From assembly GCA_011064905.1 (NCBI GenBank), contig JAAKFW010000119.1, positions 1 to 5,231 on the forward strand: a DNA stretch of 5,231 nucleotides. Reading direction: 5' to 3'. Made by a program: the position numbers and the translations under genes. The notes under the pieces were generated by a model that saw only the letters and a list, made by a program, of their open reading frames with translations, did not search any database and was not told the DNA's origin. This document shows, piece by piece, positions 1 to 5,084 of this stretch (the first letter of the stretch is position 1; each line of letters begins with the position of its first letter). The stretch is from Candidatus Anoxychlamydiales bacterium (GTDB taxonomy: Bacteria; Chlamydiota; Chlamydiia; Chlamydiales; SM23-39).

Positions 1-57
1 ATTAATGGGAGCAAAATTAAGTTTCATTAGACCACGCATAATTTATAGGCTAACATA

Positions 58-103
58 TGGCCAGAGCCAGAATCGAACTGGGGGCACAATGATTTTCAGG
101 CTT
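58..103 (-). pseudogene. tRNA-Phe 3' half fragment (most degraded copy)
   Basis: Read on the minus strand, this contains an anticodon loop CTGAAAA (93-99, GAA anticodon), the GTG variable stretch, a T loop TTCGATT (71-77) and acceptor strand TCTGGCC with discriminator A (58-65). No D arm or 5' acceptor strand lies on the other side, so it cannot form a tRNA. The T stem has one C/C mismatch (66-70 with 78-82), and the anticodon stem is disrupted. CCA is not encoded. It is interpreted as the tRNA part of an attachment-site duplication. Confidence 0.75.
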
Positions 104-293
104 AAAAACAAAGATCTAAAAACTTCCCTAACTAACCTTAAATTAACCTAGATTACATAGAATAAAGATGTATGAAAAGCTTTACAAGAAAAGATTTAGC
201 AATCAAATGCAAGCTTTATCAATAGAAAGCAATTTTGAATTACGGCTATATTACGTTATTTTTTCTGCAAAAAGTAATAGGAAAGCCGAAGTT
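58..293 (-). repeat. attR-like module, copy 1 (tRNA-Phe 3' fragment plus element-end sequence)
   Basis: This direct repeat is closely related to the module at 2155-2386. Both begin with a tRNA-Phe 3' half and continue through shared blocks (ACCTTAAATTAACCTAGA, CTTTACAA, GGAAAG-like end). Both end in a short inverted repeat followed by a T run: here ACGG at 242-245, a 7-nt centre, and ACGT at 253-256, with one mismatched pair. The distance from the tRNA end (58) to this inverted repeat is 184 bp, against 183 and 184 in copies 2 and 4. It ends about where the nucleotidyltransferase gene stops (297). I infer it is the right attachment end of an old integrated element. This is the most degraded of the three tRNA-bearing copies. 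Confidence 0.75.
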
Positions 294-296
294 CAA

Positions 297-1064
297 TTAT
301 TCTGAAAGCAAACCATAAATGGAGTTTAATGTGCTTAACATTTCATCAAATTTTATATTTTTTAATCCTAATGCCTTTAAATCAATTGAAGAATCATTTT
401 TTATTAAAGTAAAAAAAATTTTCATATCTTGGTAAATAGATTCTGGCAAATGAATATGAGAATTTATAGAAAGTAATTGATACAATCGGAAAATATCGTT
501 TCTATGTTTTCGAATGTCTTTTTTATCTACATGAACTCCTGATTCAGATTGTGCTAAAAGATCTAAAAAGGCTCTTGCTTTTAAAGGAATCAAGTGAGTC
601 GGGCCTATGATAGGTAATTTATCAATTGTCAACTTTCCTTCTTGGATAAACTTATAATAATCATCGTTTAATAAAATTGCCGAAAGACTTGAAACTTCTT
701 CATTAACAGGAATCGGGGTCAAATGACTATTATCTTTAAGACAAATCAAATCAGGTTTACGAGAAAATAATTCAAGAATTTCGGGATAAAAGGATTTAGT
801 CGGATTACAAAACCGATAAAATATTTTTTTTCCACTACTTCTTTGGCGAATTTGATAATTAGCTTTTTTTATAAAATTCCAAAAATCTTCTACAAATTGT
901 TTTTCAAGTGCTTCAATACATAAAACAATATCTAAATCTTTTGTAGCACGAAAAGATAAACCCGCTTGTTCCATAGACAACATACAAGCTATTCCTCCGA
1001 TAAGAGTATAACTCTTACTATAAGAAGCAAAATGTTCTTTAAATAACTCCAATCCTTTTACCAT
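297..1064 (-). CDS. Nucleotidyltransferase, AbiEii/AbiGii toxin-like family
   Basis: The 255-residue protein carries the fold signature of minimal nucleotidyltransferases. GG at 23-24 (LIGGIAC) is followed by R39, T41 and the metal-binding D-L-D triad at 43-45 (TKDLDIVL). A later basic segment has K162 and KHRND at 186-190, followed by IFRL. This order matches the AbiEii-type toxin family, whose members transfer nucleotides to targets such as tRNA and are held in check by a partner encoded upstream. The ATG at 1064 is preceded by GGAG 8 nt upstream, and the start overlaps the last 7 nt of the regulator gene, so translation is probably coupled. All expected catalytic residues are visible and no frameshift is seen, so it looks functional. 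The family fit is by motif reading. Toxicity and the substrate are inferred, and a non-toxin nucleotidyltransferase of the same fold is possible. Confidence 0.75.
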   Translation of the reverse strand: MVKGLELFKEHFASYSKSYTLIGGIACMLSMEQAGLSFRATKDLDIVLCIEALEKQFVEDFWNFIKKANYQIRQRSSGKKIFYRFCNPTKSFYPEILELFSRKPDLICLKDNSHLTPIPVNEEVSSLSAILLNDDYYKFIQEGKLTIDKLPIIGPTHLIPLKARAFLDLLAQSESGVHVDKKDIRKHRNDIFRLYQLLSINSHIHLPESIYQDMKIFFTLIKNDSSIDLKALGLKNIKFDEMLSTLNSIYGLLSE

Positions 1065-2056
1065 TTTATTTTCTCCATAATGTCCATTAAGGCTTTTTCG
1101 ACTCTTTCATCTTCTATTCCTCTCAAACTAAGAAAAAGCGAAAATGGATCTACAATATGATTTTCATCAAAAAGATCTGGATCGTAATTCCAAACTTCTA
1201 ATTGCATATTCGCTCCTTCTGAAATTGGAAGAATATTAATCTCTTCTGATTTAATTAAAGTTTTCCAACCATCTTTAAAAAGCGCAAAAATAGGATAAGA
1301 AGATGAATTAAGATTAGATTGCAGAGATAATGCACTAATTCCTGCAATAAATCCTAATGCTTTAATTTTTTCAAATACCGATTTAGTTACTTGAATCCAA
1401 AGAACTTTTTTTATGGGATTTTGCATCAGAGGCAGTGCTTGTTTCCAAAGAATTTCACCTCTTTTTTGAAAATAAAAACATCGCTCTTTTCCTTTTCGAA
1501 GAGTTTTGCCAAGTCCTAAAGCTTCAAGTTCATTAAAAGCTCTAGTCATAGTCATGCGAGTATATTTCAATTTTTCTGCTAATTTAGAAGGAATAAAATG
1601 TTCATTCGCACCATGAATCAAAGCATAAATTACAACAGTTTGAGCAGAAGCCGTTAAAACTTGAGAAACACTATTAGGCTTTGATGTAGTTTGCCGACAA
1701 TCAATACCTAAATCGGGTAAATACATTTGCACTTTTGGAATTATAAACCGAATACGGTGAGCAATGAGACGAGCTCTATTGTATGCAGGTAATTTTTCTG
1801 TAGCAAAAATACAACTCTTTTTTGTGTTTTTCTCGATTAGTTCCATATGTTTTGAAATTTGAGATGGAGTTGCTTCATCTGGATATTTAGCAATAGCTAA
1901 AATATAAGATTTATCTAAAACAACAATAGAATAGATCACATATTGATGTTTTAAAAAAATCGGAAGATTATCATTTGATTTCAGAATTTTAGGATCAATT
2001 TTAAATCCCAAAACTTCAAGAAGGTATATTTTTAGATTTTCAATCAAATCTTGCAT
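1058..2056 (-). CDS. Winged-helix regulator, putative AbiEi-like antitoxin partner
   Basis: This is a 332-residue cytosolic protein if translation starts at the ATG at 2056. An in-frame TTG two codons earlier (2062) is less likely, and neither has a clear Shine-Dalgarno sequence. The N-terminal ~120 residues are a mixed alpha/beta region I do not recognise. Around residues 137-198 there is a MarR-like winged helix: a turn through SKLAEKL, recognition helix TRMTMTRAFNELEALGL, and a basic wing (LRKGKERCFYF). The C-terminal third (SALSLQS near 243, EVWNYDPDLF near 287-296, then VDPFSLFLSLR and DERVEKAL) resembles, from memory, a conserved block in regulators encoded beside nucleotidyltransferase genes. 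The gene directly precedes and overlaps the nucleotidyltransferase, the usual antitoxin-first order of AbiE-type pairs. Autoregulation through the heptamers upstream is likely. DNA binding is well supported; the antitoxin role is inference. Confidence 0.7.
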   Translation of the reverse strand: MQDLIENLKIYLLEVLGFKIDPKILKSNDNLPIFLKHQYVIYSIVVLDKSYILAIAKYPDEATPSQISKHMELIEKNTKKSCIFATEKLPAYNRARLIAHRIRFIIPKVQMYLPDLGIDCRQTTSKPNSVSQVLTASAQTVVIYALIHGANEHFIPSKLAEKLKYTRMTMTRAFNELEALGLGKTLRKGKERCFYFQKRGEILWKQALPLMQNPIKKVLWIQVTKSVFEKIKALGFIAGISALSLQSNLNSSSYPIFALFKDGWKTLIKSEEINILPISEGANMQLEVWNYDPDLFDENHIVDPFSLFLSLRGIEDERVEKALMDIMEKIKW

Positions 2057-2061
2057 AAACA

Positions 2062-2118
2062 ATAACTTTTTATCTGCATAATAACATCTATAAAGTTATC
2101 GTGCAATAATTAAGTTAT
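2062..2118 (-). promoter_or_regulatory. Promoter with repeated heptamer operator for the regulator/nucleotidyltransferase operon
   Basis: On the minus strand a -35-like TTGCAC (plus 2101-2106) and a -10-like TATTAT (plus 2078-2083) are separated by exactly 17 nt. This would start transcription about 15 nt before the ATG at 2056. The heptamer ATAACTT, or its complement AAGTTAT, occurs three times: 2112-2118 just upstream of the -35, 2093-2099 within the spacer, and 2062-2068 in the opposite orientation downstream of the -10. The latter two form a perfect 8-bp inverted repeat (ATAACTTT/AAAGTTAT). A repressor bound there would block RNA polymerase, and the winged-helix protein encoded downstream is the natural candidate. 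Confidence 0.55.
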
Positions 2119-2154
2119 TTTACTGAATATAAGCATCTTAAAAAGTTTAGAATA

Positions 2155-2200
2155 TGGCCAGACCCAGAATCGAACTGGGAACACAAGGACTTTCAGTCTT
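2155..2200 (-). pseudogene. tRNA-Phe 3' half fragment (copy 2)
   Basis: The minus strand gives anticodon loop CTGAAAG (2190-2196, GAA anticodon), CCTTGTG, a perfect T arm (stem 2163-2167 with 2175-2179, loop TTCGATT) and the acceptor strand TCTGGCC with discriminator A at 2155. The rest of the tRNA is absent and the anticodon stem has one mismatch. Its end matches tRNA-Phe genes, in which GTGTCC follows the anticodon stem. It is not expected to give a functional tRNA. Confidence 0.8.
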
Positions 2201-2386
2201 AACAATTAAGCTTTAAAAACATCCCTGAATGACCTTAAATTAACCTAGACTACATAGAATAGAAGAACATAAAAAACTTTACAAAAAAAGATTGGCAATC
2301 AAAATCAATCTATGTCAATAGCGAGACATCCGCAACTACGGCAATATTCCGTTATTTTTTCTACAAAAAGTTAATAAGAAAGGTGA
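2155..2386 (-). repeat. attR-like module, copy 2 (tRNA-Phe 3' fragment plus element-end sequence)
   Basis: This repeat parallels copy 1 along its length: tRNA-Phe 3' half (2155-2200), the shared ACCTTAAATTAACCTAGA-type block near 2232-2250, a stretch with GATTGGCAATC near 2290-2300, then the inverted repeat ACGG (2338-2341), 7-nt CAATATT, CCGT (2349-2352) and a T run. From about 2270 to 2360 it is also nearly identical to the partial module at 3432-3523. The distal end runs into the tail of the decayed ATP-binding gene, whose reading frame terminates at 2361. I infer the right end of an integrated element. Confidence 0.75.
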
Positions 2387-2790
2387 AATAAAAAAAATGA
2401 AAGAAATTATTTTTGAAACTGGTATATTTCGTCATTTTTTTTGCCTTTCTTTTCTTTTGTGGAACTTGAAAAAATCTTCCAATATCCCCTTTATTAGGCC
2501 CGAAGCGTTCTATCAATTGTTTATTCTTTGATCTGTTTTTTAATCCCTCTGATCCCAATGCCTATTTGTTTGGACATCTCATCTATAGTTATTTCAGGAT
2601 TATCTCGCATCAATGATAGAATTTTTTGAGAACTTTCTCCAAGGTCTGGTGAACTTTTTATAAGTTGTGGTGAACTTTTGCGGTGAACTTTTACGGTAAA
2701 CAAACACCCTCCCCCTCTGTCCTCAATAAAGTCAATATCCGGCCATTCTTCCTTTCCGAACTGCCTTAAAATAAAAACTCCCGTTACTGG
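2361..2790 (-). pseudogene. Frameshifted C-terminal remnant of a RecG-like/AAA_4 ATP-binding protein with winged helix
   Basis: An open minus-strand frame without a start runs from 2790 to a stop at 2521-2523. It includes TGVFILRQFGKEEWPDIDF, EDRGGG and FTVKVHRK, resembling the end of the RecG-like C-terminal ATP-binding domain. It continues into a helix-turn-helix: QKILSLMRDNPEITIDEM, then SKQIGIGIRGIKKQIK. The expected continuation (NKQLIERFGPNKG, then FFQV) lies one frame over from about 2525 to the stop at 2361. A single-base frameshift near 2524, perhaps with a few lost residues, therefore breaks the gene. The N-terminal domains are missing, and a stop at 2791-2793 closes the frame upstream. 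Intact relatives are several hundred residues and end in this winged helix. The family is recognised by motif only; its pseudogene state is directly visible. Confidence 0.65.
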
Positions 2791-2933
2791 TTACATTACA
2801 AATTTTTGATTGGTTTAATCTCAAAGATGTTGATTATTTTTCATTTATTTTCAAGTTATTTATTAAATCATTTCTAGTTCAAAAAATGTTTTTTGTTATA
2901 TGTTTATTATTTTTACTTTTTAAGGACTCAAAT

Positions 2934-3434
2934 ATGTTTAAAAAATTCCTCGTTACATTACTAGTTTTTTCTAGTCAATTTTTATTTGCCGAAGAAAATT
3001 TTCTACCCTTTTATAAAGAAACAACTCATTTTCAAGCTTTTTGCTTCGAGGAAGACAAAGAAACTACTGATGAAATACTTCAAGTTCTTGAAGCCTTTTG
3101 GAATAATTGGGAAAATGATTTTTCTACAATTAATTCAAATTATTTTTTTTCAGATGAAAAAATATCTGTGTTTATTTATCCAAACGTTGAAACTTTTCAT
3201 CAATTTTTTTTAAAAAATACTTTTGCTCCAAATTGGATGATAGGCTGGGAAGGAAGTGATAACCAGATATCAATGGTTTCTGCAAATAATCCAGGTCCAG
3301 AACATACAAAAGAATCTATATTAAATCTTTGCAAAGTTTGTTTAAGCCATATCTTTTTGCAAAATTACTATTATCAGTATAATCATTTGTGTGATTATCT
3401 GGATATTTTCGAAGATTACTCAAGAAGAACCTGA
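2934..3434 (+). CDS. Secreted metallopeptidase-like protein, truncated, zinc ligands apparently lost
   Basis: I chose the ATG at 2934 because AAGGA sits 7 nt upstream and the protein then opens with a typical signal peptide (MFKKF, hydrophobic core, FLFA cut near residue 19). The earlier ATG at 2886 has no such site. The 166-residue product is probably exported. The central part (KISVFIYPNVETFHQFF near 76-92, then WMIGWEGSDNQISMVSANNPG near 101-121) resembles gluzincin-like peptidases in which the next segment is HExxH. Here that position reads HIFLQ (139-143): the first His remains, but the catalytic Glu and second His do not. A later YLDIFEDY may be a decayed form of the third-ligand helix. 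The frame stops at TGA 3432-3434, where partial module 3 begins, so the repeat supplies the stop and the C-terminus is lost. It is the only plus-strand gene here. It is either a decaying remnant or an inactive binding protein; the family assignment is tentative. Confidence 0.5.
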   Translation: MFKKFLVTLLVFSSQFLFAEENFLPFYKETTHFQAFCFEEDKETTDEILQVLEAFWNNWENDFSTINSNYFFSDEKISVFIYPNVETFHQFFLKNTFAPNWMIGWEGSDNQISMVSANNPGPEHTKESILNLCKVCLSHIFLQNYYYQYNHLCDYLDIFEDYSRRT

Positions 3435-3523
3435 AAAAATTTACAAGAAAAGATTGGCAATCAAAATCAATCTATGTCAACAGCGAGACATCCGCAACTA
3501 CGGCTATATTCCGTTATTTTTTT
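3432..3523 (-). repeat. attR-like module, copy 3, distal part only (no tRNA half)
   Basis: This ~90-bp segment matches copy 2 from about 2271 to 2360 with only a handful of differences. Shared blocks include GATTGGCAATCAAAATC, GCGAGACATCCGCAACTACG and the T run. It contains the inverted repeat ACGG (3500-3503), CTATATT, CCGT (3511-3514). The tRNA-Phe fragment and the adjoining ~100 bp found in copies 1 and 2 are missing, and the peptidase-like gene abuts the break. It looks like a recombination or deletion scar of the same element family. Confidence 0.75.
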
Positions 3524-3707
3524 GAGTAGATAAGATAGAGAATTGACAGAACTTCGCTGTTATTACAATCCAACAGATATTTAATGTATTGTGTTTTTTT
3601 CTTTATCAAGACAATCTGGTGCACAATCCGTGCACAATTTAACATGCTAATAATAAGAGTCATAGAATGGATTTAAGATTAAAACTATAAAATTTTACAC
3701 AATTAAT
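3524..3707. other. Intergenic stretch without a convincing gene
   Basis: Apart from the GTGCACAA pair, nothing firm is seen between partial module 3 and the hydrolase remnant region. A minus-strand ATG at 3643-3645 opens a 43-codon frame to 3514, rich in Ile, Leu and Lys, but it has no clear ribosome-binding site and no recognisable motif. It also runs into the repeat, so I do not call it. Together with 3708-3802 this is the longest gene-poor part of the window outside the modules. Confidence 0.5.
3619..3637. repeat. Tandem GTGCACAA pair
   Basis: Two copies of GTGCACAA (3619-3626 and 3630-3637) are separated by TCC, an 11-bp period close to one helical turn. Each contains the palindrome GTGCAC. 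The pair lies in the non-coding stretch between partial module 3 and the hydrolase. The spacing would suit a protein-binding site such as an arm-type recombinase or replication site, but no partner gene is present. Chance is possible for so short a repeat. Confidence 0.4.
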
Positions 3708-3797
3708 TTAAGCCCAAAAAGGAAGATAAAAAGCACTTTTACCCACACCAACTTTACTTCCTTGAGGCTTGACTAATTTTTCTTGAATTAAGTTTGA
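3708..3797 (-). pseudogene. Possible C-terminal gene remnant downstream of the hydrolase
   Basis: Between two in-frame stops (3798-3800 and 3708-3710) the minus strand encodes 29 residues, including LIQEKLVKPQGSKVGVGKSA, then FYLPFWA. The Leu/Val then Gly/Lys-rich then aromatic pattern resembles the end of a winged-helix domain (a helix followed by a wing ending in a Tyr strand), but I do not recognise a family. There is no start codon. It may be the last piece of a deleted gene, or chance. The same bases also form the nested inverted repeat at 3710-3770. Confidence 0.25.
3710..3770 (-). terminator. Nested inverted repeat 3' of the hydrolase gene, possible terminator or 3' structure
   Basis: AAGCC (3710-3714) pairs with GGCTT (3766-3770), and inside it GGAAG (3721-3725) pairs with CTTCC (3757-3761). 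A further small hairpin TAAAA/TTTTA lies within at 3728-3742. It starts 33 nt beyond the hydrolase stop on the transcribed strand. There is no clean U-run immediately after it, so a classical intrinsic terminator is not established. It could be a transcript-end structure, or incidental. Confidence 0.3.
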
Positions 3798-3802
3798 TTA
3801 TA

Positions 3803-4777
3803 TTATTCATATTTTCTCAAAAACAAAAGAACTTTATCTATAACCTTAAATTCTGGATTCATAGCATTATGTCCCATTCCTTCAATACAAAAATAGGTAA
3901 TATCCATCTTTTTAGAAATAGCCTTTTCAATTAAACGATTTGTAAATTCCACTTCCACATCTTCACTACCAGAAATTACTAAAGAAGGACATTTTAAAGC
4001 TAAAAAATCATCCTTTTCTTCTTGATCTAGAGCATCTGACCAATAAAGATATGTTTGCCCAAACCACCATTTATTAGGAGTTGGATTTTTTTTCATTTCT
4101 TCACATTTATCTTCATATTCTGCTCGATTTTTAGGCAAATCTTCCCACCAAAATATTAACTTATCGCTCCAAAAAGATGAAAAATACATTTTTTCAATAA
4201 CTTGCCAAATATACTCTTTAAATGTTTGATCTCCACAACCAACTATAGCAACTAAACCATTAGCATTAATATTTTTAGCAAGTTTAATTGCAATTGGCCC
4301 GCCTTCACTTCCACCAAGAATAAATATTTCACCGTTCCACCAAGAAGGAGGATTTTCTTTTAAATAATTTACTAATTTTATGTGATCATGAAGTCTTTGA
4401 GTAGGAGTATTAAATTTATGAAAAGTTTCTTTGTGAACTGATTCATTAGAAATTCCTCTTCTCTCCATCAATATTAATCCATAGTCTAATTCAGAAATAA
4501 GCTTAGAAAAGGGTTTATGTAATCTAATAATACTTTGAGGTCCTTCTTGATGGACATATGAACCTTCAACTACAACTAAAATTGGACGTAAGTTGTTTTT
4601 AGGTTCAAAAGAATAATATACCAAACCTTTGTCTAAAAATTGCTTATTACTATTAAAATTTTCTTTTAGATTTGATTTATTAAAAAAAGAAAAAAGAGGA
4701 ACAACAAAAAAACATAAAATAAGAACAATCCACAATTTTTGTTTGTTATTTAATAATCTATACTGTTTTAGTTTCAT
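3803..4777 (-). CDS. Membrane-anchored alpha/beta hydrolase
   Basis: The 324-residue protein begins with a short basic stretch and a hydrophobic segment at about 15-32 (LWIVLILCFFVVPLFSFF). This is probably an uncleaved anchor placing the catalytic domain outside the cytoplasmic membrane. The hydrolase core follows: strand LVVVEGS near 67-73 (possible oxyanion-hole turn), a helix, then ILGGSEGG with the G-x-S-x-G elbow and nucleophile Ser157. A helical cap rich in Trp and charged residues spans about 185-250. VISGSED gives the acid (Asp273) and GMGHN the base (His303). All triad members are in the expected order, so it should be an active esterase, lipase or peptidase; the substrate cannot be read. 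The ATG at 4777 has AAGGA 8 nt upstream and overlaps the stop of the truncated upstream frame as ATGA, suggesting the two were once one operon. No frameshift is seen. Confidence 0.85.
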   Translation of the reverse strand: MKLKQYRLLNNKQKLWIVLILCFFVVPLFSFFNKSNLKENFNSNKQFLDKGLVYYSFEPKNNLRPILVVVEGSYVHQEGPQSIIRLHKPFSKLISELDYGLILMERRGISNESVHKETFHKFNTPTQRLHDHIKLVNYLKENPPSWWNGEIFILGGSEGGPIAIKLAKNINANGLVAIVGCGDQTFKEYIWQVIEKMYFSSFWSDKLIFWWEDLPKNRAEYEDKCEEMKKNPTPNKWWFGQTYLYWSDALDQEEKDDFLALKCPSLVISGSEDVEVEFTNRLIEKAISKKMDITYFCIEGMGHNAMNPEFKVIDKVLLFLRKYE

Positions 4778-4974
4778 AAAATATTTCCTTTTATTTTTTC
4801 AGCTAATTCAAATGGATGATAAATTATAGAATTTTTCAAATTAAACATTTCTGAAAATGATGAAATATAAGGTTTTCGATCTAAAAACTTTTTTTGTCTA
4901 TCTAAAATTGTTCCTCCAAGAAAAAACGCTGGAAAATTCAAACAAAAAGCATTAAGCGGGCCATTTAAGGAAAT
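4774..4974 (-). pseudogene. 5'-truncated gene, 3' end only, coupled to the hydrolase
   Basis: The minus strand carries 66 open codons with no plausible start, from just after a stop at 4975-4977 to TGA at 4774-4776. The sequence (NGPLNAFCLNFPAFFLGGTI, then LDRQKKFLDRKPYISSF, ending ELAEKIKGNIL) is protein-like, but I do not recognise it. Its stop overlaps the hydrolase start as ATGA, an arrangement typical of real operon partners. I read it as the tail of a gene whose front was lost where the attR-like module at 5020 now lies. An internal ATG at 4848 would give only 24 residues and has no clear ribosome-binding site. Confidence 0.5.
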
Positions 4975-4975
4975 T

Positions 4976-4994
4976 TAGTATTCCGGCAATACTA
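4976..4994. repeat. Perfect 7-bp inverted repeat between truncated gene and module 4
   Basis: TAGTATT (4976-4982) and AATACTA (4988-4994) flank a 5-nt centre CCGGC. It sits at the break where the upstream gene frame ends, 26 bp from the tRNA-Phe fragment. The stretch CCGGCAATACTACGG loosely resembles CCGCAACTACGG in the modules. It might be a left-end recombinase site or a junction scar; function is unknown. Confidence 0.4.
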
Positions 4995-5019
4995 CGGGGA
5001 TTCATATTTAAAAAGTGTA

Positions 5020-5065
5020 TGGCCAGACCCGGAATTGAACCGGGGACACAAGGATTTTTAGTCCT
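5020..5065 (-). pseudogene. tRNA-Phe 3' half fragment (best preserved)
   Basis: The minus strand gives a 4-bp anticodon stem AGGA/TCCT around loop CTAAAAA (5055-5061), GTGTC, a perfect T arm (CCCGG, loop TTCAATT, CCGGG) and acceptor strand TCTGGCC with discriminator A at 5020. The anticodon position reads AAA rather than the normal GAA. No D arm or matching GGCCAGA 5' strand lies upstream within the window, so it is a fragment. An intact tRNA-Phe gene would be expected further right. Confidence 0.8.
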
Positions 5066-5068
5066 AAT

Positions 5069-5084
5069 GAGGCGCTTCCGCCTC
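5069..5084. repeat. GC-rich perfect hairpin next to the tRNA fragment
   Basis: GAGGCG (5069-5074) and CGCCTC (5079-5084) form a perfect 6-bp stem with loop CTTC on the plus strand, 3 bp from the tRNA fragment. It stands out in this AT-rich DNA and is absent from copies 1 and 2. No T run follows on either strand, so it is not a standard terminator. It may be a protein-binding site or part of the element end. Confidence 0.5.

Noticed and set aside
2886..2933. Upstream ATG as start of the peptidase-like gene
   Set aside because: It lacks a ribosome-binding site and would put 16 residues before a textbook signal peptide, whereas ATG 2934 has AAGGA 7 nt upstream.
2986..3213. 75-codon plus-strand frame inside the peptidase-like gene
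   Set aside because: It is out of frame with the signal-peptide protein, which has the better start and motif content; the frame is a by-product of AT-rich coding sequence.
58..3523. CRISPR array or insertion-sequence copies as the source of the repeats
   Set aside because: The copies are few, about 90-235 bp long and separated by kilobases of different genes. They have no transposase and are anchored by a tRNA fragment, which fits attachment ends better.
3514..3645. 43-codon minus-strand open frame starting MLNCARIVHQ
   Set aside because: It has no clear ribosome-binding site, no recognisable motif, low-complexity composition, and it runs into the repeat module.
4629..4829. 66-codon plus-strand frame opposite the hydrolase N-terminus
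   Set aside because: It is antisense to a well-supported gene and its Phe/Leu/Lys-rich product shows no motif.
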